In this document: positions 1 through 7,528 of the stretch, piece after piece
How the letters are laid out: each line of letters starts with the position of its first letter
Numbering within the stretch: the first letter of the stretch is position 1
Source: Clostridiales bacterium
GTDB taxonomy: Bacteria; Bacillota; Clostridia; Oscillospirales; CAG-382
Direction of reading: 5' to 3'
DNA: 10,823 nt
NCBI GenBank assembly: GCA_003343885.1
Contig: QAKH01000032.1
Coordinates: forward strand, 1 to 10,823
Notes under the pieces: generated by a model
What the model was told of the DNA's origin: nothing
Database searches by the model: none
Seen by the model: only the letters and a program-made list of their open reading frames with translations
Program-made: the position numbers and the translations under genes

Positions 1-16
1 TCTTTGCTGCTCGTTA

Positions 17-145
17 GCTGATTTTTGCCTTAATTAATATACAAATGGTCGTACTGTGATTTGTCATAGGGCGTGCTTTAGCACGTTCATTTTACCCTTG
101 ACAAATTTCAGTCGAGCATTTAAAAGCTATTTGGCAAAAATCGGC
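17..145. repeat. Long nested imperfect inverted repeat (MITE-like or structured RNA)
   Basis: Seen directly: arms 17-29 and 133-145 pair over 13 positions (12 Watson-Crick, one G-U). Inside them a second, nearly continuous stem runs 43-47/117-121, 49-51/113-115, 53-56/109-112, 58-66/99-107 and 68-71/95-98, broken only by single mismatches or single bulged T residues at 52 and 67. At the centre is a tight hairpin, CGTGC-TTTA-GCACG (72-85), followed by an unpaired stretch 86-94. No ORF covers it. One long foldback is typical of MITE/REP-type intergenic repeats, but a structured RNA on either strand would look the same. No target duplication is evident at the ends. Confidence 0.6.
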
Positions 146-298
146 GGAATTTTGTGAAATCATTATGCTATTTTTTCATTTTAACTTTACAAAACCAAAA
201 TTGCAGTTTAATTATACTATCACTTATTAGATTTGTACATAGCTTTTTTGTAAAAAAACGAATTTTTGAATATAAATGATTTTGACTTGATTATATAA
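146..298. other. AT-rich non-coding spacer
   Basis: No ORF of useful length and no convincing promoter pair was found here. The stretch contains T-runs and A-runs, including a weak T6/A7 foldback near 247-261. A 14-base perfect palindrome, TGATTATATAATCA, lies at 288-301 and overlaps the stop codon of the acyltransferase. No GC-rich hairpin with a T-tract is seen on the minus strand, so the acyltransferase transcript has no obvious intrinsic terminator here. Confidence 0.5.
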
Positions 299-1480
299 TC
301 AGTTTAAAAACGGTATTTTTTTGAGCAGTATCTCGATTTTTAAAATAGAGAATATAAAATTCCTGATTTTTTCAAAGATGAGACAAATAATAAAGATTCC
401 TGCAGCAACCGCAAGTGTAAAAACTACCGTTTTTTCAGCGTTAATGGCAGCAAAGTCAGTAAAGCGATCTTCAAGGATACCACCCCATATAAAGTGATTT
501 GTATGTGCTATGTAAATTGAAAATGTGGCTTTTGAAAAGAATGAAATGATTTTTTGCGGTACATTACGATTGATACATATTTGTGAAAACACAATAAAAA
601 GACAAACAGAACAGATAATTACGGGAAGTGAAGTGTATGAATAGTCACGATAGAACGGCGTATATTCTTGGTCTGACTGCATTATTCTGTTTTCGACCGA
701 AAACTTTCGTAAAGCGATAAATAAGGCGCTTGCTGCATACAAGACAAGGCATAAACATTTCCATGTTTTCCTTTTTTTTAAATGCACATGAAGTTTAAAA
801 TATGCCCCGGTTAGATAAAGAAGAATAAGCCATATCAAACTATATCCGGTATTTGTTACGAATAAATCCTTTTGTGCGTAGTATGGAAGCAGGGAGAATA
901 CCGGTAGCGAGAGCAGAAGCATGAAAGCATAAGTCCCCTTGGCTAATGAACGGATGGCAGCATTAAGAACGGGAGAGAGTATGTAGAGTCCGAAATAGCA
1001 GGTGAAATACCAGTATTGATTGCCCATAAGAGGAGTAAAACACCGTGAAATTGGATAAACGTCTGTAAGTGAAGGGCTGAAGAAGTAAAAAATCAGCCAA
1101 ATACCGCAATTTATTGAAACAACGGTTAACCACAGTATGATAAGCTTAGAGAGTTTAAACCGTGAACGAAAACCTACATATCCGCTTATAAAACCGTAGC
1201 AGTTGACGGCACAGTAAGTGAACGCGAGCATTATCCACGACGCATTATACTGAGCCGAACCTTGTTTTGCTGCGGTTGAAACCCCGCCTTGTCCGAGAAC
1301 ATGCAAAACGATAATAAAGTACATGGATAGTATTCTCAAAAGTTCAATGCCGTAATTTGTTTTATGTTTTGGCAGAGGCTTTGAAGATATGTTTTTTTGT
1401 GCATGGTTTTGAGGAGCAGACATAGCCTCGGAAAAGCCCCCTTTTTCCGGCTTTTTTAAAGTGTCGTTTTCAATAGGCAT
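299..1480 (-). CDS. Membrane acyltransferase, acyltransferase-3 family
   Basis: A 393-residue polytopic membrane protein resembling acyltransferase-3 enzymes, which O-acetylate (or otherwise acylate) surface polysaccharides, peptidoglycan or antibiotics. The first membrane segment carries the family's R-x10-H pair (R49, H60 in NYGIELLRI...VLH). About ten hydrophobic segments follow, with a YWYF patch near 156-159 and the late SIYIAH motif at 321-326. About 40 hydrophilic residues precede the first helix. The ATG at 1480 is chosen because AGGAGGAG lies 7 bases upstream. A longer in-frame TTG at 1522 sits in the loop of a terminator and has no ribosome binding site. The gene follows glyQS but lies beyond its terminator, so it may be expressed by read-through or from an unseen promoter. 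The substrate cannot be told from sequence; the family call is firm. Confidence 0.85.
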   Translation of the reverse strand: MPIENDTLKKPEKGGFSEAMSAPQNHAQKNISSKPLPKHKTNYGIELLRILSMYFIIVLHVLGQGGVSTAAKQGSAQYNASWIMLAFTYCAVNCYGFISGYVGFRSRFKLSKLIILWLTVVSINCGIWLIFYFFSPSLTDVYPISRCFTPLMGNQYWYFTCYFGLYILSPVLNAAIRSLAKGTYAFMLLLSLPVFSLLPYYAQKDLFVTNTGYSLIWLILLYLTGAYFKLHVHLKKRKTWKCLCLVLYAASALFIALRKFSVENRIMQSDQEYTPFYRDYSYTSLPVIICSVCLFIVFSQICINRNVPQKIISFFSKATFSIYIAHTNHFIWGGILEDRFTDFAAINAEKTVVFTLAVAAGIFIICLIFEKIRNFIFSILKIEILLKKIPFLN

Positions 1481-1498
1481 GTATTTACTCCTCCTTCC

Positions 1499-1528
1499 AA
1501 AAAAGGGCGAATGTAAAAACAATCGCCC
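1499..1528 (-). terminator. Intrinsic terminator after glyQS
   Basis: Read on the minus strand, GGGCGA and TCGCCC (1523-1528 and 1505-1510) form a 6-bp stem with a 12-base loop, followed immediately by TTTTTT (1499-1504). It lies about 24 bases after the glyQS stop codon. The T-tract runs straight into the GGAAGGAGG ribosome binding site of the acyltransferase, so terminator and downstream translation start are packed together. This looks like the end of the long operon, with partial read-through possible. Confidence 0.7.
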
Positions 1529-1551
1529 CGGTGTACATTATCCTGTTGTTA

Positions 1552-2949
1552 TCAGAAAGTTATCTTTTCTTCGATATACGACTTCACATCTTCTATCTTT
1601 ATTCTGACTTGAGTCATGCTGTCACGCTCCCTGACAGTGACACAGCCGTCTTCCAGCGAGTCAAAGTCAAACGTAATGCAGAAAGGCGTTCCGATCTCGT
1701 CTTCACGGCGGTAACGCTTTCCGATACTTCCGGCTTCGTCATAATCAACCATGAAATCTTTCTGCAGTTTATGGTACAGTTCTGTCGCAGGCTCGGAGAG
1801 CTTCTTTGATAGAGGTAATACCGCTGCTTTGAACGGCGCAAGGAACGGATGGAGTCTGAGAACGGTTCTTGTATCTCCGTCGTCAAGCGTCTCCTCGTCA
1901 TACGCATCGCAAAGGAATGCCAAAAAGCTTCTCTCTACACCGAGCGAAGGCTCTATTACGTAAGGAATGTAACGGTCGTTTGTTTCCGGATCAAAATATG
2001 TGAGATCCTTTCCGGAGGTGTTCTGATGCTGAGTAAGGTCGTAGTCGGTTCTGTCGGCAACGCCCCAAAGTTCACCCCAACCGAACGGGAATAGAAATTC
2101 AAAGTCGGTCGTAGCTTTTGAATAGAAGCAAAGTTCCTCAGGATCGTGGTCACGGAGACGGAGATTTTCTTCTTTTAAGCCGAGAGAAACAAGAAAGTCA
2201 CGGCAGAACGAACGCCAGTACGAGAACCACTCAAGGTCTGTTCCGGGCTTGCAGAAAAATTCCAGCTCCATTTGCTCGAATTCACGGACACGGAATATAA
2301 AGTTACCGGGAGTTATTTCGTTACGGAAAGATTTTCCAACCTGACCGATACCGAAAGGAAGCTTGCGGCGAGTGGTTCTTTGAACATTAGCAAAGTTTAC
2401 GAATATACCCTGAGCCGTTTCCGGGCGGAGATATACAGTGTTTTTAGCGTCCTCTGTTACGCCCTGGAATGTTTTGAACATGAGATTGAACTGGCGAATA
2501 TCAGTAAAATTGTGCTTACCGCAAGTAGGGCAGGGAATGTTGTGTTCTTCGACAAAGTCTTTCATTTCCTGTTGTGAAAAAGCGTCAATGGGCTTTTCAA
2601 GAGTAAATGAGTTTTCAGCGCACCAGTCCTCAATGAGTTTGTCTGCACGGAAACGCTCGTGGCACTCACGGCAATCCATGAGAGGGTCCGAGAAACCGCC
2701 TAAATGTCCTGAAGCAACCCATGTCTGAGGATTCATGAGAATTGCGGAGTCAAGCCCTACGTTGTAAGGATTCTCCTGGACAAATTTCTTCCACCAGGCC
2801 TTTTTAATGTTATTTTTGAGTTCAACACCGAGCGGACCGTAATCCCAGGTGTTAGCAAGGCCGCCGTAAATTTCACTTCCGGCGAATACATAGCCTCTGC
2901 CTTTGCAGAAGGCGACGATCTTGTCCATTGTCTTTTCAAGGTTGTTCAT
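1552..2949 (-). CDS. glyQS: Glycyl-tRNA synthetase (single-chain, class II)
   Basis: Charges tRNA-Gly with glycine in the cytoplasm. At 465 residues it matches the homodimeric (alpha2) bacterial/eukaryote-type enzyme, not the alpha2-beta2 GlyQ/GlyS form. Visible signatures are WDYGP (35-39), RPETAQGIF (175-183), class II motif 2 with FRNEI at 208-212, R220 and FEQ at 224-226, and motif 3 GVERSFLAF (337-345). A C-x2-C pair (C93, C96) and a second one (C140, C143) in the insertion could bind zinc. The C-terminal 100 or so residues are the anticodon-binding domain (LHPFLAPFKAAVLPL onward). The ATG has an AAAAGGA site 9 bases upstream. No T-box leader is present in the 83-base gap from lysA, so control probably comes from operon transcription. 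A terminator follows. Often annotated glyS or glyQS; family identity is certain. Confidence 0.97.
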   Translation of the reverse strand: MNNLEKTMDKIVAFCKGRGYVFAGSEIYGGLANTWDYGPLGVELKNNIKKAWWKKFVQENPYNVGLDSAILMNPQTWVASGHLGGFSDPLMDCRECHERFRADKLIEDWCAENSFTLEKPIDAFSQQEMKDFVEEHNIPCPTCGKHNFTDIRQFNLMFKTFQGVTEDAKNTVYLRPETAQGIFVNFANVQRTTRRKLPFGIGQVGKSFRNEITPGNFIFRVREFEQMELEFFCKPGTDLEWFSYWRSFCRDFLVSLGLKEENLRLRDHDPEELCFYSKATTDFEFLFPFGWGELWGVADRTDYDLTQHQNTSGKDLTYFDPETNDRYIPYVIEPSLGVERSFLAFLCDAYDEETLDDGDTRTVLRLHPFLAPFKAAVLPLSKKLSEPATELYHKLQKDFMVDYDEAGSIGKRYRREDEIGTPFCITFDFDSLEDGCVTVRERDSMTQVRIKIEDVKSYIEEKITF

Positions 2950-3032
2950 TTTTTACATTCCTTTTTGTTGTATTTTGATTTTATTTGATTTTATTTTCCC
3001 AAAAGTTTTCGTTTGTAAATGCTGATTTAATT
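2950..3032 (-). other. lysA-glyQS spacer
   Basis: An 83-base AT-rich spacer with a repeated AAAATCAAAT-type motif on the transcribed strand. It is too short for a T-box riboswitch, has no terminator-like hairpin, and shows only a poor promoter match (TTTACA with no good -10). Transcription probably continues from lysA into glyQS, though a weak internal promoter cannot be excluded. Confidence 0.4.
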
Positions 3033-4337
3033 TTAAATGTCGTTTCTTACCAAATCTTCAAAACTTTCTCTGCGTATGCCAAGCCTTGCTCCTTTTTCGT
3101 TCACGATAACAAGCGCCGGTCTTGCAAGTCTGTTGTAATTTGAAGCCATAGAGTAATTATATGCACCGGTTACACAGACTGCGAGAATGTCGCCCTTCTC
3201 AGCTTTTTGTATAGTCACATTCTCTTGAATAAGGTCGCCGCTTTCGCAGCATCTTCCGGCTATGTCTGCAACAAAGTCCATATCCTTGTCAGCTTTATTT
3301 GCAATAAGGCAATAATACGGAGACTGATAGAGCGCGTACCTGGGATTATCAGCCATACCTCCGTCGATAGAGATATAGCTCTTGTAACCCGGAATTGTTT
3401 TAATATTTCCAACGGTATAAAGAGTTACTCCGGCGGCTGCTACTATGGAACGTCCGGGTTCAAAGTTGATTTCAGGTTCGGCAATAGAAAATTCTTTGCA
3501 GTTGTTTTTAACTCTTGCGGAAATTTCACGAAGCATGTATTCGATATCGAGATTTTGCTGTTCAGGAATATATCTCACGCCGAATCCTCCACCGAGATTG
3601 AGAATTTCAAGTTCGGTTCCGAGTTTTTGCTTTACCTCTGCTATAAATTTCATCATGATATCAGCAGCATCGAGAAAAGGCTGCGGATCAAAGCTCTGTG
3701 AGCCGACATGACAGTGTATACCCTTAACGGAAATATTCTTTTTTGTAAGGGCATAGCGAATAATTTCAAGAGCCTGTCCTGTTTCTATGGCGCTGCCGAA
3801 TTTTGAATCAACCTTACCGGTAGAAATTTTGACGTGTGTGTGCGGATCTATGCCCGGCGTTACACGTATCACAACATTTGCCTTTTTGCCGTATGAAGCA
3901 CATACTTCATCGATACAGTCAATTTCAGGATAGTTATCCGCAATAAAATAGCCTATGTCGGATTTCACTGCGTAAACAATGTCATCATACGTCTTGTTGT
4001 TTCCGTGAAAATATATTTTTTCAGCAGGAAAACCGGCGGAAAGCGCCGTATATATTTCGCCGGGAGAAACCGTGTCTGAGCAAAGTCCCTCGCTGTCAGC
4101 AATTCGATATATCTCTTTGAATGAAAGTGCTTTGCTTGCGAAAAGTATCTTTGATTTTCTGAAGAGAGCCGATGCGTTTTGAGTGTAGCTGCGGCACATC
4201 CTGCGCATTTTCTCCTCGTCAAGCACGTAAAGAGGGGTGCCGTATTCTTTTGCGAGAAGTGTTGTGTCGTATCCGCCGACAGTGAAGTGTCCGTCGCCGT
4301 TGATACCATAGTTGTCGTGAAGAAGAACTGTTTTCAT
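3033..4337 (-). CDS. lysA: Diaminopimelate decarboxylase
   Basis: Catalyses the last step of lysine biosynthesis: PLP-dependent decarboxylation of meso-diaminopimelate to L-lysine. It is a fold-type III (alanine-racemase-like) cytoplasmic enzyme, normally dimeric. The 434 residues fit the family. Motifs in order: FASKA with the PLP-binding K69; HCHVGSQ (208-214); NLGGGFG (247-253, phosphate binding); EPGRS (293-297); CESGD (364-368), whose Cys completes the partner active site; and GAYNYSMASNYN (391-402). The ATG at 4337 has AAGG 8 bases upstream. The gene lies 27 bases after ysxC and 83 before glyQS, consistent with co-transcription. No lysine riboswitch fits in the short upstream gap, so lysine-specific control is not visible. 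The CESGD and HCHVGSQ motifs favour DAP decarboxylase over arginine or ornithine decarboxylases of the same fold. Confidence 0.95.
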   Translation of the reverse strand: MKTVLLHDNYGINGDGHFTVGGYDTTLLAKEYGTPLYVLDEEKMRRMCRSYTQNASALFRKSKILFASKALSFKEIYRIADSEGLCSDTVSPGEIYTALSAGFPAEKIYFHGNNKTYDDIVYAVKSDIGYFIADNYPEIDCIDEVCASYGKKANVVIRVTPGIDPHTHVKISTGKVDSKFGSAIETGQALEIIRYALTKKNISVKGIHCHVGSQSFDPQPFLDAADIMMKFIAEVKQKLGTELEILNLGGGFGVRYIPEQQNLDIEYMLREISARVKNNCKEFSIAEPEINFEPGRSIVAAAGVTLYTVGNIKTIPGYKSYISIDGGMADNPRYALYQSPYYCLIANKADKDMDFVADIAGRCCESGDLIQENVTIQKAEKGDILAVCVTGAYNYSMASNYNRLARPALVIVNEKGARLGIRRESFEDLVRNDI

Positions 4338-4364
4338 TGAGCTTACCTTTCTGTTCTTTTGTTT

Positions 4365-4979
4365 TTATTCTGTAAAGGAGATAAATTCCTTTATAATTTT
4401 CCAAATCTGGTCAGTACCGGTGTTCTTAGGTGCGGAGAAAGGAATGATTTCCGCATCAGCAGGTATTTCCGGATCATTTCTTAACGCAGTCAGATTTGCC
4501 TGCCGTACTGTTGTGTTAACTTTGTCAGCCTTGGTCGCCACAACGGCAAAAGGCAGTTCTTTTTCGATAAGGAAAGAGAGCATTGCTCTGTCGTCAGAGG
4601 TAAGACCTACCTTTAAATCAACAAGCTGAAGATACAGGCGAGGTCCATCAAGTGAAAAATACTTATCAATAAGTTTTTTCCATTTTTCACGCTCGGAAAA
4701 AGAGCGTTTTGCGTATCCATAACCCGGAAGATCTACAAGATACAGCTTTCCGTCAACATCATAGCAATTTACTGTTATGGTTTTTCCGGGCTCTGCACTG
4801 ACACGAGCAAGGCTCTTTCTGCCGAGAAGCTTATTGATGAGTGATGATTTTCCTACATTCGAACGTCCGCACATTGCTATTTGCGGAAAATCAGTTCTCA
4901 TAATTCCGGGAAGCTGGTGGGGAAGCCCTGCAGTAAGCACGAGATGAACATTGTTGAGGTTTATATTATTTTGTTCCAT
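4365..4979 (-). CDS. ysxC: Ribosome biogenesis GTPase YsxC/EngB (YihA)
   Basis: A TrmE-Era-EngA-YihA-Septin-like GTPase needed for late assembly of the 50S subunit; essential in Bacillus subtilis and many other bacteria. All G motifs are present in 204 residues: G1 GRSNVGKSS (38-46), the G2 region GKTITVN (65-71), G3 DLPGYG (83-88), G4 TKAD (149-152) and G5 SAPKN (182-186). The length is normal. The ATG at 4979 has GGAG 5 bases upstream (4985-4988). It follows lon by 35 bases with no terminator; lon-ysxC adjacency is also the arrangement in Bacillus, supporting both assignments. Nothing is unusual in the protein. Also annotated engB or yihA. Confidence 0.96.
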   Translation of the reverse strand: MEQNNINLNNVHLVLTAGLPHQLPGIMRTDFPQIAMCGRSNVGKSSLINKLLGRKSLARVSAEPGKTITVNCYDVDGKLYLVDLPGYGYAKRSFSEREKWKKLIDKYFSLDGPRLYLQLVDLKVGLTSDDRAMLSFLIEKELPFAVVATKADKVNTTVRQANLTALRNDPEIPADAEIIPFSAPKNTGTDQIWKIIKEFISFTE

Positions 4980-5014
4980 ACAAACTCCGTAAAATAATAA
5001 GTCAGTATTTATTT

Positions 5015-7441
5015 TTAGTTAACGTGTCCGGAATATCCTTGTCCCGTTACCTCAGCAGAATATTCTTCGTGCATATCAAGGCAATCAAACAAAGGATCCT
5101 GGTGGTCGGGTTCTTCCTGTTTTGCCAGAATTAGACCGAGAACCTGAGACACATTGCTTACCGGAACGAACGTAACATTTTCCTTAATTATGTCGTCAAC
5201 TTCCTCAAGATCAGACAAATTGTCTTTAGGTATGATTATTGTGCGTATTCCGTTTCTGTAAGCAGCCATACTCTTTTCGTGAAGCCCGCCAATCGGAAGA
5301 ACACGTCCTGTCAAGGTGATTTCACCGGTCATGGCAATATCGTGACGTGCCGGAATTCCTGACAGCTCGGAAACAAGTGCGCTTATCATGGTGACACCTG
5401 CCGACGGGCCGTCCTTGGGCACTGCGCCTTCAGGAACATGAATATGTATGTCTCGATTTTTGTAAAATTCTTTATCAATACCAAGACTTTCGGCGTGCTT
5501 GCGGATGTAGCTTACAGCAGCCTGTGCCGATTCTTTCATAACATCTCCAAGCTTGCCCGTGAGTTCAACTTTACCGATTCCGTCAAAGCTCTGTGCTTCT
5601 ACTTGCAGCATCTCGCCGCCGAGTTCTGTCCACGCAAGACCGTTGACAACTCCGACAGTGTCGCAGGTAAGCAGTGCATCAGGCTTTACTTTTCTTGCTC
5701 CGAGAAGCTGATTTATGAAATCCGGTGTAACAACAAAGGATTTTTTTGTCCCCTCTGCAAGCAGCATGGCTATTTTTCTGCAAAGTGAAGCGGTCTGACG
5801 TTCCAAGGTACGTACTCCTGCTTCTTTTGTATAAAAATCTATAAGTTCACGGACAGCATCGTCTGTGACTTTAACAATACGTCTGTTAAGTCCATGACGT
5901 TTAAGCTGTTTTGGAAGCAGATGATTTTTAAATATTGAAACTTTCTCATTTGTTGTGTATGACGGAAGTTCTATTATTTCCATTCTGTCATACAGTGCGT
6001 GGGGAATAGTTTCAGCGGTGTTAGCTGTTGCAATGAATATGCAGTCAGAGAGATCAGTCGGAATTTCAATGTAATGGTCTCTGAAAGATTTATTTTGCTC
6101 CGTGTCAAGAACTTCTAACAGTGCGGAAGCCGGATCACCCTGTGAATTAGAGGTAAGCTTGTCTATTTCATCAAGAAGAATTACGGGATTTTCGGATTTC
6201 GCCTGAGAAAAAGCTGTTATTATTCTGCCCGGCATAGCTCCTACGTAGGTTTTTCTGTGACCTCTGATATCTGCTTCGTCACGAACACCACCGAGGGAAA
6301 CACGCACAAATTTGCGTCCCAAAGCTCTTGCCACTGATACTGCGACCGAAGATTTTCCGACGCCGGGAGGGCCTATTAGGCAAAGAATTTGACCTTTCAG
6401 TTCCGGAGCAAGCTGCTTTACAGCAATATATTCAAGAATGCGATCCTTGACTTTTTTCAGACCGTCATGGTCTTCATCAAGAATTTTTCTCGCTTTCTGC
6501 ACTGAATATACATCTTTTGTACGAATACCGACAGGAAGCTCAAGAACCGTATCGAGGTAGTTTCTCAATACCGAATTTTCTGATGAGCCGAACGGCATTT
6601 TTGTCATTCTGTCGAAGTCCTTCAGAAGCTTCTCTTTTGCTTCGTCTGAAAATGCCGAGTTCCTTATACGAAGAACAAGTTCGTCCTCCTCCTGATCCTG
6701 CGCTGTATCGCCTAATTCTTCTCGTATTACTTTGAGCTGCTCCTTGAGGAAGTATTCGCGTTGATTTTCGTCAATTCTCTCACGAACTTTTTCATGAAGT
6801 TCCTTTTTAAATTCAAGTACACGGCTTTCGTTTTCAAGAAGCTGTATAAGTGTTTCAAGGCGGCGAAACGGGTCTGTTTCTTCAAGTACCTGCTGTTTGT
6901 CACGGTAATCAAAAAGAACATTTGACGCTATAAAGTCCGCAAGCATACCGGGATCAGTGATAGCCTGGACTGAAACCACTATTTCCGGAGAAATTTTGGG
7001 GAGCAGTTTTATATGATCCTGAAAGGCAAGAATTGCCTCTCTTCTCAACGCTTCGCCCTTGATGCCGCCGTTGTCGGTGACTATTACATTTTTTATCAAA
7101 ACCTTAGCTTTAAGGAAATCTTCTCCCTCTATAAGCTCTGTATACTCGGCACGGCTTTTTCCGTCGATGAGCACTCTGTAATTACCGTCGGGAAGTTTCA
7201 GTGATTGTTTGATTTTTGCGGTAATACCTGTTACGGACAGATGCATCTCGTCGGAGTCTGAAGATTTTTCCATAACCGAAAGAAAAACGGTGTTGTTATA
7301 GGATGAAGCGGCGTTTAGCGCTTTGATTGATTTCTTGTTATTTATTTCAAAACTTGTCGGTATACCGGGGAAAATTACAAGACCTCGCAAAGGGATTACC
7401 GGCAGGACTGCATTTTCGACTTTTTCTATGTATTTTGACAT
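5015..7441 (-). CDS. lon: ATP-dependent protease La (Lon)
   Basis: A cytoplasmic AAA+ serine protease that degrades misfolded and short-lived regulatory proteins. The 808 residues show the full LonA layout. An N-terminal substrate-binding domain (about 11-200, starting VLPVIPLRG) leads into a charged coiled-coil (about 205-245). The AAA+ module has Walker A GPPGVGKS (357-364) and Walker B ILLDEID (421-427). The C-terminal protease domain has catalytic S680 in PKDGPSAG and K723 in GGLHEKS. Slightly longer than the usual 770-790, it ends in an acidic, hydrophilic tail (about 775-808) outside the conserved fold. The ATG at 7441 has a strong AAGGAG 5 bases upstream. It lies between plsY (87-base gap holding repeat motifs) and ysxC (35-base gap). 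The larger upstream gap is the most likely place for its own promoter or regulator site. Confidence 0.98.
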   Translation of the reverse strand: MSKYIEKVENAVLPVIPLRGLVIFPGIPTSFEINNKKSIKALNAASSYNNTVFLSVMEKSSDSDEMHLSVTGITAKIKQSLKLPDGNYRVLIDGKSRAEYTELIEGEDFLKAKVLIKNVIVTDNGGIKGEALRREAILAFQDHIKLLPKISPEIVVSVQAITDPGMLADFIASNVLFDYRDKQQVLEETDPFRRLETLIQLLENESRVLEFKKELHEKVRERIDENQREYFLKEQLKVIREELGDTAQDQEEDELVLRIRNSAFSDEAKEKLLKDFDRMTKMPFGSSENSVLRNYLDTVLELPVGIRTKDVYSVQKARKILDEDHDGLKKVKDRILEYIAVKQLAPELKGQILCLIGPPGVGKSSVAVSVARALGRKFVRVSLGGVRDEADIRGHRKTYVGAMPGRIITAFSQAKSENPVILLDEIDKLTSNSQGDPASALLEVLDTEQNKSFRDHYIEIPTDLSDCIFIATANTAETIPHALYDRMEIIELPSYTTNEKVSIFKNHLLPKQLKRHGLNRRIVKVTDDAVRELIDFYTKEAGVRTLERQTASLCRKIAMLLAEGTKKSFVVTPDFINQLLGARKVKPDALLTCDTVGVVNGLAWTELGGEMLQVEAQSFDGIGKVELTGKLGDVMKESAQAAVSYIRKHAESLGIDKEFYKNRDIHIHVPEGAVPKDGPSAGVTMISALVSELSGIPARHDIAMTGEITLTGRVLPIGGLHEKSMAAYRNGIRTIIIPKDNLSDLEEVDDIIKENVTFVPVSNVSQVLGLILAKQEEPDHQDPLFDCLDMHEEYSAEVTGQGYSGHVN

Positions 7442-7528
7442 GATAACTCCTTATTTTTAAGTGTGTATAGTTTTCCTATTGCCATAAGTTGCCGTAAGCT
7501 GAAACTATTTTGCTTACGTTAAATATAA
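7442..7528 (-). promoter_or_regulatory. Possible regulatory region before lon (tandem 10-mers and hairpin)
   Basis: Seen on the plus strand: two tandem 10-mers, TTGCCATAAG (7479-7488) and TTGCCGTAAG (7489-7498), with one difference. CGTAAGC (7493-7499) and GCTTACG (7512-7518) form a perfect 7-bp inverted repeat with a 12-base loop. No T-tract follows the hairpin, so it is not a standard terminator. On the minus strand, TATACA (7469 to 7464) is a possible -10 for lon, but the -35 at the right distance is poor and lies over the repeats. No CIRCE or CtsR box is recognised. Operator, attenuator or chance repeat are all possible. Confidence 0.35.

Noticed and set aside
72..94. Hairpin plus T-rich stretch as a terminator for a plus-strand gene to the left
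   Set aside because: The tail TTCATTTTA is a poor T-tract and no upstream gene is visible; the hairpin is better explained as the tip of the larger foldback.
17..145. Integron attC site
   Set aside because: The bulged-hairpin shape is similar, but the RYYYAAC/GTTRRRY core ends and a neighbouring integrase or cassette are missing.
1481..1522. Extended start of the acyltransferase at 1522
   Set aside because: The codon is TTG, lies in the loop of the glyQS terminator and has no ribosome binding site; the ATG at 1480 has an excellent one.
1531..2728. Several plus-strand ORFs opposite glyQS
   Set aside because: All are antisense to a well-conserved synthetase and resemble no protein family; they are frame shadows.
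2950..3032. T-box leader or promoter before glyQS
   Set aside because: The gap is too short for a T-box, has no specifier or terminator structure, and no -10/-35 pair is convincing.
3207..3701. 164-residue plus-strand ORF
   Set aside because: Lies wholly inside lysA on the opposite strand; no recognisable motifs and no ribosome binding site, so it is a shadow of lysA.
5438..5788. 116-residue plus-strand ORF opposite lon
   Set aside because: Antisense to the conserved protease domain of Lon with no start signal or family resemblance.
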